Shown here one piece after another: positions 63,670 through 64,000 of a stretch of 64,000 bases of DNA (its first letter is position 1; each line of letters opens with the position of its first letter). The stretch comes from Streptomyces drozdowiczii (GTDB lineage Bacteria > Actinomycetota > Actinomycetes > Streptomycetales > Streptomycetaceae), in contig NZ_CP098740.1 of NCBI RefSeq assembly GCF_026167665.1, forward strand, positions 1,116,001-1,180,000, in the 5' to 3' direction. The notes beneath the pieces are model-generated. The model saw only the letters and a program-made list of their open reading frames with translations. It was not told the origin of the DNA and searched no databases. The position numbers and the translations under genes are program-made.

Positions 63670-64000
63670 ATGACCATGCCCGCCCTGCTCCCCGCAGTGA
63701 CGGCCTCGCCCGTGGCCGACGCCTACGCGCGCCTGACCGAGGTCTTCCCCGGGGTGCGCGCCGAGATCCTCGCCGAGGGCGAGAGCGCCCCCGGCGGCCC
63801 CGGCTGGGTGGGCGCGCACGAGCTAGCGGCCGGCGGCGCGGCGCTGGACACGTTCCTCGCCTTCGACGCCGAGCAGGTGCGGCGGGACTACGGCCAGGAG
63901 GGTCGGCCCGATGTGATCGCCAGCTTCGGACTGCACCGGTACGCCTGGCCGGCCTGCCTCCTGGTGACCGTGCCGTGGTTCCTGCACCGCCGGGTGCCCC
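63670..64000 (+). CDS. FhuF-like ferric siderophore reductase (partial)
   Basis: 110 codons to the window edge. ATG 63670 (or 63676) starts MTMPALLPAVTASPVADAYA; then LDTFLAFDAEQVRRDYGQEG and VIASFGLHRYAWPACLLVTV. This is the N-terminal part of actinobacterial (2Fe-2S) FhuF-like proteins, whose Cys cluster lies at the missing C-terminus. They release iron from siderophores by reduction. The iron box upstream supports the call. Confidence 0.75.
   Translation, partial: MTMPALLPAVTASPVADAYARLTEVFPGVRAEILAEGESAPGGPGWVGAHELAAGGAALDTFLAFDAEQVRRDYGQEGRPDVIASFGLHRYAWPACLLVTVPWFLHRRVP

Overview
The window is high-GC actinobacterial DNA with strong G/C bias at third codon positions, many GTG starts and compact ATGA/GTGA gene overlaps. 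Protein content (CBM3/GH16 secreted protein, PucR, ROK, HxlR and TPR regulators, DUF5709, NucH-type nuclease) points to a Streptomyces chromosome, probably an arm-proximal region given the transposon debris.

Layout. 0-5.3 kb: a secreted CBM3-GH16 protein, then hydroxypyruvate isomerase, tartronate semialdehyde reductase and catalase. 5.5-12.5 kb: accessory DNA with a transposase remnant, two nested IS5-type elements (the inner one carrying a HAD gene), a broken TPR regulator gene, and a small HxlR-controlled redox locus. 12.5-15.8 kb: a minus-strand cluster of beta-propeller protein, MFS transporter and phosphoesterase. 16.3-18.3 kb: glyoxylate carboligase. Both gcl and hyi have a sigma70-type promoter followed by the same two-box operator array, so they appear to form one regulon that the accessory DNA now splits. 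18.4-29.2 kb: miscellaneous genes, including two acyl-CoA synthetases opposite a GAF-LuxR regulator, an AlkZ-like glycosylase, a DMT transporter, TerD and an aldo/keto reductase.

29.2-39.5 kb: a long minus-strand sulfur-type operon: flavin reductase, sulfonate-type ABC importer (binding protein, permease, ATPase), FMN monooxygenase, a single-chain four-domain ABC exporter and the aldo/keto reductase. A ROK regulator lies upstream. Both the ROK gene and the operon are preceded by short ORFs whose start codons fall at the predicted transcription start. One of these matches the recurrent Streptomyces sulfur leader-peptide type. 39.6-49.1 kb: secreted endonuclease, an orphan ACP/ketosynthase/hydrolase trio, a secreted amidase, a DHFR-like reductase, a nucleotidyltransferase-like protein and an MFS transporter. 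49.1-52.9 kb: a large secreted subtilase. 53-61.8 kb: purine catabolism (XdhC, NCS2 permease, three xanthine dehydrogenase subunits, PucR activator). 61.9-64 kb: TPR protein, GntR regulator and an iron-box-controlled FhuF-like gene cut by the window end.

Purine breakdown by xanthine dehydrogenase ultimately yields allantoin and glyoxylate, and the gcl-tsr-hyi genes convert glyoxylate to glycerate, so the two ends of the window are metabolically linked. Four genes (phosphoesterase, DMT transporter, TerD, xanthine dehydrogenase molybdenum subunit) are broken by exactly one missing base in a G/C homopolymer. This pattern looks more like assembly error than biology and should be resolved before these genes are called pseudogenes.
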